Below are positions 26,570-35,574 of a stretch of 64,000 nucleotides of DNA, piece after piece. The notes under the pieces were generated by a model. That model had not been told where the DNA came from, searched no databases, and saw nothing but the letters and a program-made list of their open reading frames with translations. The position numbers were made by a program, and so were the translations under genes. Every line of letters begins with the position of its first letter. Positions within the stretch are counted from its first letter, which is position 1. The DNA is from Niastella koreensis GR20-10 (GTDB lineage: Bacteria > Bacteroidota > Bacteroidia > Chitinophagales > Chitinophagaceae): NCBI RefSeq assembly GCF_000246855.1, contig NC_016609.1, forward strand, positions 5,654,744 through 5,718,743, in the 5' to 3' direction.

Positions 26570-27076
26570 TTAATCTTTAAGGTTCAACGCCTTTTTCACT
26601 TCTGCATAATCATTCCAGTTGATAGTTGCCTGACGGCCTCCGGATGCAGGAACAGAGCCTGTAAGAACAATGTAACGGTAAGGTGCGCTGGCATCAATGT
26701 TTGAGACCAGGTGGATCTTGCCGAGTTCATAATCCACGTTTACCCAAATACTGCTTATCACATCCAGGTAAGGAATGGGAACGATGTCAGGAGCTGCAGT
26801 GGTGCCAAAGTTTGCATATACGTGTACAGTACCTTTATTAAGCACATCGTTGGTAATTTCGGGGGCTGTAATGGTAGCTACGCCAACAGTATCGCCGGTT
26901 TGAAGTACTGCTCCGCCAAAAGTAACAGTTTTCCAGGCTGAGTATACTGCATTTGCAACACCTGTATCACCCTTGGGACCCGTATCGCCTTTTTTACAGC
27001 TAACGTTGGTCGTTGACAAAAAGAGCGTAAAAAAAGCAACACTGGCAACAGAGAGAACTGAGAAGACGTGTTTCAT
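26570..27076 (-). CDS. small lipoprotein with a collagen-like GxT segment
   Basis: A 168-residue protein with a signal sequence and the cysteine in TTNVSCKKGDTGPKGDTGVA, giving a lipid anchor followed by a short Gly-x-y collagen-like piece. The rest (about 120 residues) is beta-rich with no family I recognise. Proteins of this form, with a GDTG stretch straight after the lipid anchor, are common in Chitinophagaceae. It is upstream of and in the same orientation as the SusC gene, 229 nt away, and may be part of the same unit or separately controlled. Confidence 0.6.
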   Translation of the reverse strand: MKHVFSVLSVASVAFFTLFLSTTNVSCKKGDTGPKGDTGVANAVYSAWKTVTFGGAVLQTGDTVGVATITAPEITNDVLNKGTVHVYANFGTTAAPDIVPIPYLDVISSIWVNVDYELGKIHLVSNIDASAPYRYIVLTGSVPASGGRQATINWNDYAEVKKALNLKD

Positions 27077-27328
27077 AAAATGTAAATTTTGATTAAGTAG
27101 ATGATCCTCTATACGTAAAAAAGCCTTTAATCGCTGGGTATGGTTGCAATTTAAGGATTTTTAAACTCTATGTATTTAATATGACTTCGCCTCAAAAACA
27201 GGGTTAATTTTTTCCCAAAAGCATTCTTTTCCCAGCCCGGAGCCTTAAAATGACCTTCAGGATAGCTTTATACCAATGCTTATAATAAATTTAACGAAAA
27301 AAAAACCGGAATGTCCTTGACAAAAATA

Positions 27329-27372
27329 AGGCCCCCGGAGTATTCGATCATGCCGAATTCCGGGGGCTTTTT
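27329..27372 (-). terminator. terminator of the type IX secretion cassette
   Basis: A long stem AAGCCCCCGGAATTCGG on the minus strand pairs with its complement across CATGATC, followed by TTATTTTTG. It lies about 100 nt after the stop of the OmpA gene. The surrounding gap (27077-27471) contains nothing else I can identify. Confidence 0.75.
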
Positions 27373-27471
27373 GTTATAGTACTTTTCTGCCATGCTACCC
27401 AAACAGGTGGGGAAAGCCGTTTATCTATTTAAATCACGGCCTGGTCGGGTGCAGGTAGGCGTTTGTCTGTT

Positions 27472-29490
27472 CTAGTTGGTATTCTGGGTGCCATTAATGA
27501 TGGGCGTACCATTGTTGATCGTAGCGCCATTGTTCAACATTTTGAATACTACGCGTCTGTTTTTCTCCCGCGCTTCCGGAATGTCTTTTCCATCAGGCGT
27601 TGTTTCTTTCTCTATCGGACAGCATTCGCCAAATCCTACAGGTTTTAACTGTCTGGGCGATACGCCGGCGTTTATCAGGTACTCCGCACAGGCATTGGCT
27701 CGGCCTTTTGCCAGGAACTCGTTCGATTTTGGTGAACCCAACCCGTCGGTATGCACATCTATCTCCAGCACCACACCCGGGTTAGACTTTAAATAAGATG
27801 CAATGAGGTCAAGATATGGGTACGATTCCTTCGCGATCTCGGTTTTTAACTCAAACACGATCTGGTAGGTAACCTCGGTCTTGTTTTTGAACGGATCGGG
27901 CTTTTTTACCAGGCATAACTCCTGGGCAAACACGGTATCGCCTTTGGAGGGGTACGCCGTCAGCAATCCGCTCTGGTAATCATCCTGGGTACCGCTGATC
28001 TGCAGGGCCATTCCGGCATCGGTTTGAATGGTATAACGCCCGCCGGCCTGGGTTTTAATGGTAGCCACTTCAACACCCCGGGGATCTTTTGCCGAAACGA
28101 TGGCTCCTTCGAGCGGTTTTTTAGTATCACAATCAAGCACCACCCCGGTAAATACCTGGTGGTAGTTCTTATGTATGGAGAATAATTCCAAACAGCACAG
28201 GGAAGCCCGATCGGTACTGAAGATCGCATCTTCCAGCAGGCCCTTGCCGCGGCTTACAAAATAGATATCATCTTTTTCTGAATTCACCGGGTAGCCCAGG
28301 TTAAGCGACACCGTCCAGGAACCGGTGAAATTGCCGGTAGAACTGTACAGGTCGAAACCGCCCATCCCGGTTCTGCCATTGGAGGCAAATACCAGGTTTT
28401 GTGTGGGGCCATGGTAAAACGGCGCTTCCTCATCACCCGTGGTATTAATGGCAGGGCCGGCGTTGGTGATCTGGCCGGGCATGCCTTTGCTATCGAGGGT
28501 GGCATACCAGATGTCGAACCCGCCAATACCGTCTGAACGGTCGCTGGAGAATAACAGGTATTTTCCATCGGGGGTTACCTGGGGCTGCCGTGAGTTAAAT
28601 GATTGTTCGGTGAGTTTTCCATCAATGAGCACCGGTTCGCTCCACCGGCCACTATTTTGCTCACTGGTATAGATGGCTGATAGTTTTTTACCATTCTTCA
28701 CTATCCAGCCGGTAAAGAACATCCTGGAGCCATCAGGCGTAAAGGCCGGCGTACCCTGTTGGGTATTTTTGGGCGGCGTTACGTTCATTTTTTCCACTTT
28801 GTTGAAATTATCCTCACCCTGGAAAGCGGCCGTATACAAAGCGTTGGTATAACCTTCAGCCCGGGTAGACGTAAAAGCCAGCGTGTTGTTGTTTAACCAG
28901 CTGGCTGCATAGTTGGCCCCTTCTTTATTGATGTTGTTGTTAAGTCTTTCAATTTTAACCCCGGTAGGCCCATAACTTAACTGCTGCTGAATGAATACGC
29001 AGTTGTCAATCTCCTGCTGGGCCATTTTATTATACTGTTCACCTTCGGTGTTCTCCTTTACAAACCGGTCCAGCTCCTTTTGGGCAATGCTGTAGTTACC
29101 ATTGGAGCGCAAACAAATGCCGTAATAGTACCGGGCCAGCGGATGGGCCGTAGAGTCTTTTTGCAACAACAATTTATACCACTGCTCGGCATGGATAAAA
29201 TCGTTGAGGTTGTAATAACAATCGCCCATTTTATACAGCAGGTTGGCATCGAGGCCGCCCAGGTCGTTGTGGTTGAGCAATGCAGCTCCCTGCTTTTGCA
29301 CCACATAGGCATTATAACCTGAATGGCTGGGTGTTTTACCACTTAAGTATTTTTCAAAGTAATGTGCGGCTGAATAATAATCGCCCTTGGCATAAAATGT
29401 TTCTGCCACGCGTTTAAAGTTGCTTCCCTGCGCATTTACCGCAGTGGCAGACAATCCTAAACCAGCAATTATTAGTAGATGCTTAAACAT
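27472..29490 (-). CDS. TPR/PD40/OmpA-family protein (PorE-like)
   Basis: A 672-residue envelope protein. Order: signal peptide (cleaved near AVNAQ), TPR-type helices (about 20-165), a PD40/WD40-like beta-propeller (FTPDGSRMFFTG, VTPDGKYLLFSSDRSDGIGGFDIWYA), a carboxypeptidase-regulatory-like domain (FTGVVLDCDTKKPLEGAIV), and a C-terminal OmpA peptidoglycan-binding domain (IDVHTDGLGS, NEFLAKGRANACAEYL, NRRVVFKM). This resembles the PorE-type components linked to the type IX system. It is the third gene of a cassette with a PorP/SprF protein and a type B sorted protein, and probably anchors the assembly to the cell wall. Confidence 0.85.
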   Translation of the reverse strand: MFKHLLIIAGLGLSATAVNAQGSNFKRVAETFYAKGDYYSAAHYFEKYLSGKTPSHSGYNAYVVQKQGAALLNHNDLGGLDANLLYKMGDCYYNLNDFIHAEQWYKLLLQKDSTAHPLARYYYGICLRSNGNYSIAQKELDRFVKENTEGEQYNKMAQQEIDNCVFIQQQLSYGPTGVKIERLNNNINKEGANYAASWLNNNTLAFTSTRAEGYTNALYTAAFQGEDNFNKVEKMNVTPPKNTQQGTPAFTPDGSRMFFTGWIVKNGKKLSAIYTSEQNSGRWSEPVLIDGKLTEQSFNSRQPQVTPDGKYLLFSSDRSDGIGGFDIWYATLDSKGMPGQITNAGPAINTTGDEEAPFYHGPTQNLVFASNGRTGMGGFDLYSSTGNFTGSWTVSLNLGYPVNSEKDDIYFVSRGKGLLEDAIFSTDRASLCCLELFSIHKNYHQVFTGVVLDCDTKKPLEGAIVSAKDPRGVEVATIKTQAGGRYTIQTDAGMALQISGTQDDYQSGLLTAYPSKGDTVFAQELCLVKKPDPFKNKTEVTYQIVFELKTEIAKESYPYLDLIASYLKSNPGVVLEIDVHTDGLGSPKSNEFLAKGRANACAEYLINAGVSPRQLKPVGFGECCPIEKETTPDGKDIPEAREKNRRVVFKMLNNGATINNGTPIINGTQNTN

Positions 29491-29498
29491 AATCTGCT

Positions 29499-29541
29499 TA
29501 TTTGCTAATGAGATAATGTGCTAATGCTAATGGAATTCAAT
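29499..29541. repeat. class B quasi-repeat between the OmpA and PorP genes
   Basis: tttgctaatgagataatgtg followed by ctaatgctaatgg: gctaat/gataat words of the same kind as at 37790, 40770 and 45490. It sits inside an apparently single transcription unit. Confidence 0.65.
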
Positions 29542-29572
29542 TCCCCTCTATGCTTTCTGCGCTTTTATAGTA

Positions 29573-30574
29573 TTACAATCTCGGACACACAAACGGCACA
29601 GCATCCTGTTTAACCGATTTGCGGCCAATAAGCGTCAGGGATATTTCAAAGTTATTGGCATTGCCTCCTACCTTACCCAGGTCAGATGCGTTTACATCGT
29701 AACTCGCACTGATCATATAGTTCTTATAATAAACGCCTACATACGGAGCAAAGGCATCTTTAAACCGGTAGTTGGCGCCCACCAAAAAGTCGGTAACTTC
29801 ATTCACCCGCATCTGGCCATAAGCGCCTACCATTTTTTCCTGGCTTGCTCCCTGCCGCATGTATAATACGTTAGGCGTAATGCTGAAATCTTCGTTTACA
29901 TTGTATTTTAAACCGCCATGTACGGTAAGCCGCATGGGCATTTTTTCGCCATTGGCCGCAAAGAAGGGATCCTGCGGCTGCGTTAAATGGAAAGCTGAGA
30001 TACCGCCGAAAAAGTTCGCTTTTTTACCAGGGGTTGCATCAAAGTATACAGCTCCCACGCCTGCATCGAATGCGATGGCCGATGTTTTGGTCAGTGTTTC
30101 ACCGCTGCCTATCAAATCAGGATTATAACCGGTAACCTGGCTCCATTGGTCGCCTGTACGGAATTTGGATGGATCGAACTTGCGGTTCAGAATGCCGAAC
30201 GACATGCCCATGGAGATCTGGTGATAACCAAAGCGCACGCCATTGTAGCTCATAGACCCATACCCGGTGAGATAGCTGTAGCCAATATTACCTGCACGCT
30301 GGTTCATGATGTTTAAACCAAAGCTTACATTCTTATTTGTTACAATGTCTGCCGAAATACCGGGTGTGGCAAATGGGTTACTGATGCCTCCCCACTGGCT
30401 GCGGTACATGGCCGTAACCCGGTAGTTACCGTCGATGGCGCCCGTTAAACCGGGGTTCAGCCACAATGGGTATGCATAGTATTGTGAGAAATGAGGATCT
30501 GTTTGAGAATGACCTGTTATTGCTGCAGCAAGCGTCAACAATAACAAGCTGGTTTTTCTAAGACATCGTAGCAT
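29573..30574 (-). CDS. PorP/SprF family type IX secretion membrane protein
   Basis: A 333-residue outer-membrane barrel of the PorP/SprF family. The signal peptide ends near GHSQ. The typical start of the mature protein follows: TDPHFSQYYAYPLWLNPGLTG, then GNYRVTAMYRSQWGGI. Family members pair with specific secreted partners whose C-terminal domain is of type B, as does SprF with SprB. Here the partner is the protein encoded 20 nt upstream. The last residues end in PFVCPRL, which lacks the usual terminal aromatic residue. Confidence 0.9.
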   Translation of the reverse strand: MLRCLRKTSLLLLTLAAAITGHSQTDPHFSQYYAYPLWLNPGLTGAIDGNYRVTAMYRSQWGGISNPFATPGISADIVTNKNVSFGLNIMNQRAGNIGYSYLTGYGSMSYNGVRFGYHQISMGMSFGILNRKFDPSKFRTGDQWSQVTGYNPDLIGSGETLTKTSAIAFDAGVGAVYFDATPGKKANFFGGISAFHLTQPQDPFFAANGEKMPMRLTVHGGLKYNVNEDFSITPNVLYMRQGASQEKMVGAYGQMRVNEVTDFLVGANYRFKDAFAPYVGVYYKNYMISASYDVNASDLGKVGGNANNFEISLTLIGRKSVKQDAVPFVCPRL

Positions 30575-30594
30575 TGCAAACAGTTTTTGGGTTA

Positions 30595-33500
30595 TTACCG
30601 GACTAGATTAAAGGTTCCTTTTTGTGATACTTTGGTACCATCTGTTAACATTCCTGATACCACATATACATATACTCCAACAGGCATCGGTTTGCCTTTA
30701 TAAGTTCCATCCCATGCGCCAAATATATCGTTCGACTCAAATACTTTCTCCCCCCATTGGCTGAATACCATCCAGTGTATGGTTTTAACAACATTGCTGT
30801 ACACCATGAACTTGTCATTCCTGCTATCATTGTTTGGCGTAAACGTATTAGGTACAAACACCCCATCAGTAAGCGCCTGGCCAGGCGTAGCGTCGGAAAC
30901 ATATTCAGGACAATCTACCCGGGTTCCCAGCGCTTTCACCCACAAGGTTATTTTATCGGTAGGCTTAAGCCCGGTAACGGTATGGGTAAGGCCCATGGCG
31001 CCCGAGCTGGGTATTGCCCAGTTAAGACTGTCGCGCGATACGCGGTAACCAGTTGTATTGGGAACAGCGGTCCACGCAAATTTGATGACATTGGTTTCCT
31101 GACTTTCAACACTCACCATTGGTTTGGTAAGCGGGCGGCAGACAGTGAATTCAATAGCGCCCATATCGGGGCTGGTTGTATTCCTGGTTGCGTTCAACAG
31201 ATCGGTGATAACCCCAACATTGAACCCTTTGTTTTCAAACTGGATCTTGGTTGGCGTATAATCGCCTTTGGCCACATCATAGAATACCGGGTCAATTGAA
31301 ATAGAACTGGAATCCTTGCGGGTTTTGATCCAGTCGGATAAGAGCGGATAATCCTTGGTTAAAAACCCAATTAAATTGGCGCCGGAATAAGAATGTATAT
31401 AATAATTATTATAGTTAGCCACCAGGCCACTGTCGTTAATGTTAGAGTAGACACCATACTTGGCCCCGATGCCCCCGCGTCGGATAACAAAAATATTGTC
31501 TTTAACTTCCGTACCTACACTTGGGTCGCCAAAGGTGCCATAGCCACGGGTTAAACTGGGATCACCGGAAGAAGAGTCATCGAGCGAGATGGTGTTATGG
31601 TAATATTTTACATAATCTGAAGAGTAGTTGTCAATTCCATATTGCAGCCCGCTTCCTCTAAAGGTGTAGATCATATTGTTTGTGACCATGATAGGAGCTG
31701 TTGATGTAGGTTGCACATCATTAGACTTTATCCCATCAAACTGGGCAATGTTCAGCTTATTATTCTCACCCAGATTATGGATCACATTCTTTGAGACCGA
31801 AATACCAAAGTTTACTTCAGACAGGCAGACCCCTGAAAAATATTCCAGTGCTGTACGGGTTGGTTGACTGATATCGTTGCTGTCGATGGTGCAATAAGAT
31901 GCTCCGGTTACAAAGACCCCGTACTTGGAGTTATCTTTTAACTTATTATTTACGATATTATTTCCTACCGATCTGGCTACGCCGGGTGAAATTGCGTTAG
32001 AGGCAATGGTTATGCCATACACCCCTCCATTGACAGTATTGTTAATAATGAGATTAGAATCACAATTATTATAGCCGGTGTTTGTTATTGGGTTACTGGC
32101 GCTTGAGCTGATCACGATTCCACCATACGCAAGCGGAGATAATGTACTGTTGCTGAGATTTACCGTACAACGTTTGATGGTATTATGATCGGCATCGTTT
32201 GTGAGCAGCACACCCAAACCAAAGGTGGAAGACCCCTGTACATCCATGCTCAGGCTGTCGATGGTCACATAATCAGTGCCATCCAGTCTTACCAGTGAAC
32301 TTTGGGTAGAACTTGTTGGCGCATACCGCATGGTAACACCGTTACAATTAAAGGTGATGGTTTTGGTTGGCGATGTAGCCAATGCAGGCAGGATCAGTTG
32401 CTCGTTATAAGGTCCGCTGCCACTGGCCACATTAAATACAACAGAACCCGTGAAGCTACACTGAAGCGCCCGCGCAGCATCTGTGAATGAATTGAAGTTA
32501 ATACCACCGGTAGGCAATGCCGAGTTGATGGTATAAGTTCCTCCATTGAGCGTTGTATTTACCAGCACCCGAAGGGCGGGAGAAAAAACGGTAGAACCGC
32601 CACAGGTAAGCGCTACCCGGTAATATAAAGTGGTAGTAGGTATAGTTTCAAAGTAGGGAAACCCGAGCGGACTGGTAATATTGGTATAAGTACCCGTTGC
32701 CGAAGTAGAAGATTGCCAGGTATAGGTCTGCCCGCCTCCGGCTGAATTACCCGTTAATCCCAGTGAGATCTTTGGCCCTGAACATAAAATTGAATCAGGT
32801 AATACATTGGGCACACCGGGCGTAATGGAGGTAGCACATGCTGGAGAAGTGAACTCATAACAACCAGGATCGGGGTTGACGGTGCTTCGGACAGCGCCGG
32901 CAATATCGGTAGTAAGGCCCACATTGGCCGCCAAATTATCTATAGATTGCGCCTGCGGCCTGAAATTGAAAGCGGCCGGACTGGTGTATGACGGGTTAAC
33001 GTCGGTTGAATAATAATCAAGGCCGGTAGCCAGCTGCCAGGCAGCCATCGTATTATACACCAGGGAGAGATATTTTCCAACGGCAGCAGTAGAAACCGTA
33101 CCAGCGGGCACAAAAACAACATTACGCTGACTCGCAAATTGTTTCGGCGGTTTTCTAAAAACAAGCCCGATATTTTCGGTTGCACTATTGCGGGTGATTG
33201 TGATGATATTATTCATCAAATTCACGTTGGTGATTGTATCTACAAAGTACATCCCATAGGCCACATTGCCCGCAACACTTTGATCGTCGAGTGAAATGGT
33301 GTTATTATAAATATTCAGGTAAGTAGCGCCATACTTTGGTGCACCCTGCACCTGGGAATAAATCCCATATTGCGTCCAGTTGCTTTGAAAATCATAAATA
33401 AGGTTATTCGATATAGTACATTCCTTACCGGCAACACCCTGAGAGCAGATATAAAATCCATATGTCACGGACCCTGCATTTACGTGATAGCCATGGATCC

Positions 33501-34356
33501 GGTTATTGGTAATATTGGCGCTTTGATTATAATAGTCAAGATAAATCCCAAACATATTATAAACGGCAGCCGGTCCTCCTGAGAGATCATTGCCATCTAT
33601 TACTGCGCCATCGTTGTAATGCATCTGAATGCCATATACATCGGTATTGGAAATGGTATTGCCAATAACTTTATTGCCGGTCATAAATACCCCGGCGCCT
33701 GATGCCGGTATAGAACTCAACGTAATACCGGTAGAGCCACCGGTGATGGTATTATTCTGGATCAGGTTATTATCGCACAAACTGTTACCAACATCATAAG
33801 AAACACCATTATTACCATTTATCACAATGCCTTCATGATCATCGGTATTGTTATAATCATTTAAGTTGGTGATGCGGCAATTTTTGATGGTATTATTATC
33901 AGCATCATTCAACAGATGAAAGCCATAACCGTACTGGCCGCCTGTGGAAGCCAGTGGTGTAACAGTAAGATTATCGAATGTTACATAATCCGCACCATTC
34001 AGTTTAACTACAGCCCGTTGATTGAAATTGGTAGAAAGATACTTAATAGTCACTCCATTACAATTAAACGTAATGGTATTGGCTGCCGAAGTTCCGGCAA
34101 TGGAATTTATTATAACCTGTTCGTTATAAGGTCCACTTCCAGCCTGTACATTAAATATTACAGCACCATTAACACCAGCAGACAGGGAAGCTACTGCCGC
34201 AGAAAATGTTTGGAAATTTGTACCGCCGGTTGCCACGGCAGAATTGATGGTAAACGTACCGGACACCTGTGCATTGGTTGCAGCGTATGCAAAACCTAAA
34301 CAAAGGGTAAACAGAAATCTAATATTAAATACGTGCCCGCGTAAAATTTTTCGCAT
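30595..34356 (-). CDS. large beta-helix surface protein with type B T9SS C-terminal domain
   Basis: A 1253-residue secreted protein. After the signal (ending near AATNAQ) come two homologous parallel beta-helix modules of about 480 residues each (about 32-505 and 608-1105). Each starts with a GxYTINS/GTFTINS segment, contains NTITFNCNGVT/KTITFNCNGVT and asparagine-rich turns, and ends NVG-TD(I/L)...(Y/I)EF. Between them is an Ig-like domain, and after them a fibronectin-III-like domain. The C-terminus (FVPNTFTPNNDSRNDKF ... GVYVYVVSG ... KGTFNLVR) is the gliding-motility-associated type B sorting domain. It is probably displayed on the cell surface by the adjacent PorP/SprF protein, as an adhesin or polysaccharide-active protein. 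Confidence 0.88.
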   Translation of the reverse strand: MRKILRGHVFNIRFLFTLCLGFAYAATNAQVSGTFTINSAVATGGTNFQTFSAAVASLSAGVNGAVIFNVQAGSGPYNEQVIINSIAGTSAANTITFNCNGVTIKYLSTNFNQRAVVKLNGADYVTFDNLTVTPLASTGGQYGYGFHLLNDADNNTIKNCRITNLNDYNNTDDHEGIVINGNNGVSYDVGNSLCDNNLIQNNTITGGSTGITLSSIPASGAGVFMTGNKVIGNTISNTDVYGIQMHYNDGAVIDGNDLSGGPAAVYNMFGIYLDYYNQSANITNNRIHGYHVNAGSVTYGFYICSQGVAGKECTISNNLIYDFQSNWTQYGIYSQVQGAPKYGATYLNIYNNTISLDDQSVAGNVAYGMYFVDTITNVNLMNNIITITRNSATENIGLVFRKPPKQFASQRNVVFVPAGTVSTAAVGKYLSLVYNTMAAWQLATGLDYYSTDVNPSYTSPAAFNFRPQAQSIDNLAANVGLTTDIAGAVRSTVNPDPGCYEFTSPACATSITPGVPNVLPDSILCSGPKISLGLTGNSAGGGQTYTWQSSTSATGTYTNITSPLGFPYFETIPTTTLYYRVALTCGGSTVFSPALRVLVNTTLNGGTYTINSALPTGGINFNSFTDAARALQCSFTGSVVFNVASGSGPYNEQLILPALATSPTKTITFNCNGVTMRYAPTSSTQSSLVRLDGTDYVTIDSLSMDVQGSSTFGLGVLLTNDADHNTIKRCTVNLSNSTLSPLAYGGIVISSSASNPITNTGYNNCDSNLIINNTVNGGVYGITIASNAISPGVARSVGNNIVNNKLKDNSKYGVFVTGASYCTIDSNDISQPTRTALEYFSGVCLSEVNFGISVSKNVIHNLGENNKLNIAQFDGIKSNDVQPTSTAPIMVTNNMIYTFRGSGLQYGIDNYSSDYVKYYHNTISLDDSSSGDPSLTRGYGTFGDPSVGTEVKDNIFVIRRGGIGAKYGVYSNINDSGLVANYNNYYIHSYSGANLIGFLTKDYPLLSDWIKTRKDSSSISIDPVFYDVAKGDYTPTKIQFENKGFNVGVITDLLNATRNTTSPDMGAIEFTVCRPLTKPMVSVESQETNVIKFAWTAVPNTTGYRVSRDSLNWAIPSSGAMGLTHTVTGLKPTDKITLWVKALGTRVDCPEYVSDATPGQALTDGVFVPNTFTPNNDSRNDKFMVYSNVVKTIHWMVFSQWGEKVFESNDIFGAWDGTYKGKPMPVGVYVYVVSGMLTDGTKVSQKGTFNLVR

Positions 34357-34720
34357 AGCCGATGATTGGATTTTAAATTTCTATAGGATATCGGATCAGG
34401 TTTATTATATATTAACTCAGAACTTAAAACCAATTATCAGTAATACATAATTGATCATTGGTTAATGGTTCCCCCTTACAACAGCATAACCCATGTATGA
34501 ATACAGTATTCAAACAAGGGTGCGGCATTGGGGTGGTTAGGGCAAAGCACAACGTATCTTTACGTTGTGAACCCTTTAAGAACGCGTTTTAGAGCTTACA
34601 ATTGTGTATACCCCTATTTGATAAGGAAAAAATAATTCACATTTTCACCTTGGAACTGTGTGAAACTAAATTGCTTATGAGAGGCAACGGGGGGCAAAAA
34701 TTTGTACATGTCTTTGCTAT
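34357..34720. other. gap without a gene upstream of the beta-helix gene
   Basis: An AT-rich stretch holding the promoter region of the beta-helix gene and the approach to the pyrF terminator. I see no reading frame with coding character and no clear TAnnTTTG box on the minus strand. The text aattgatcattggttaatggtt lies in its centre (34448-34469). Confidence 0.4.
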
Positions 34721-34752
34721 AAAAAATAAAAGCCGCCCTGCGGGCGGCTTTT
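34721..34752 (-). terminator. pyrF terminator
   Basis: An 11-bp stem AAAAGCCGCCC/GGGCGGCTTTT with a 3-nt loop, followed by T-rich sequence on the minus strand, 21 nt after the pyrF stop. Confidence 0.88.
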
Positions 34753-34773
34753 AGGCACATAAGTATATTTATA

Positions 34774-35574
34774 TTACAGGTAACCGGCCATTTCCTGTTG
34801 GTACCCGGCGGCTATTTGTTTTGCTTTTTCGGCAAAATCTTCGTTCCCGGAAGCATAGATGATGGCCCGGCTGGCATTTACCAACAGGCCTACTTCTTTA
34901 TTCATGGCTTTTTCGGAGATCTCCTTCAGGCTGCCGCCCTGGGCCCCTACCCCCGGAACGAGATAAAAATGGTTAGGGGTAATGGCGCGGATGTTGGTAA
35001 ACTCCGATGCCTGCGTGGCGCCCACCACAAACATCAATTGGTCGGCAGTGCCCCATCCGGCAGCAGTACGCAATACTTTTTCATACAACAACTCCTCCCC
35101 TGCCTTTTGTAATTCAAAGTCACGGGCGCCTGTATTGGAGGTGAGGCCCAGTACAATTGTCCATTTGTCTTTGTATTCAAGAAAAGGTAGTACGCTGTCG
35201 GCGCCCATATAAGGGGCTACCGTTATGGCATCGAAGGGCAGTGCTTCAAAAAACGCTTTAGCGTATTGGGAAGAAGTATTGCCAATATCGCCGCGTTTGG
35301 CATCGGCTATTCTGAAATGGGTAGCAGGAATGTAGGCAGCCGTTTTTTCCATTGCCTGCCAACCGGGCATGCCCAATGCTTCATAAAAAGCCGTATTGAT
35401 CTTATACCCTACACAATGATCTTTGGTAGCATCGATGATCTGTTTATTAAACTCAAATACGGGATCCGGTGCAGACAGCAGGTGTTTGGGAATCTTTGTA
35501 ATGTCTGTATCAAGTCCTACTATGAGGTACGATTTTCTGTTGCGTATTTGTTCAACCAATTGCAGCCTTGTCAT
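34774..35574 (-). CDS. pyrF: orotidine 5'-phosphate decarboxylase (PyrF type 2)
   Basis: A 266-residue enzyme of pyrimidine synthesis that converts OMP to UMP. The catalytic Lys-Asp network is seen in FRIADAKRGDIGNTSSQYAKA (DAKRGD). VGLDTDITKIP stands at the N-terminus, VAPYMGADSV in the centre, and the phosphate-binding loop in LVPGVGAQGG with NASRAIIYAS near the end. The longer form and the GNTSSQYA text mark the type 2 subfamily. Its start overlaps the kynU stop by 4 nt (ATGA), implying coupled translation. A strong terminator follows. Confidence 0.95.
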   Translation of the reverse strand: MTRLQLVEQIRNRKSYLIVGLDTDITKIPKHLLSAPDPVFEFNKQIIDATKDHCVGYKINTAFYEALGMPGWQAMEKTAAYIPATHFRIADAKRGDIGNTSSQYAKAFFEALPFDAITVAPYMGADSVLPFLEYKDKWTIVLGLTSNTGARDFELQKAGEELLYEKVLRTAAGWGTADQLMFVVGATQASEFTNIRAITPNHFYLVPGVGAQGGSLKEISEKAMNKEVGLLVNASRAIIYASGNEDFAEKAKQIAAGYQQEMAGYL

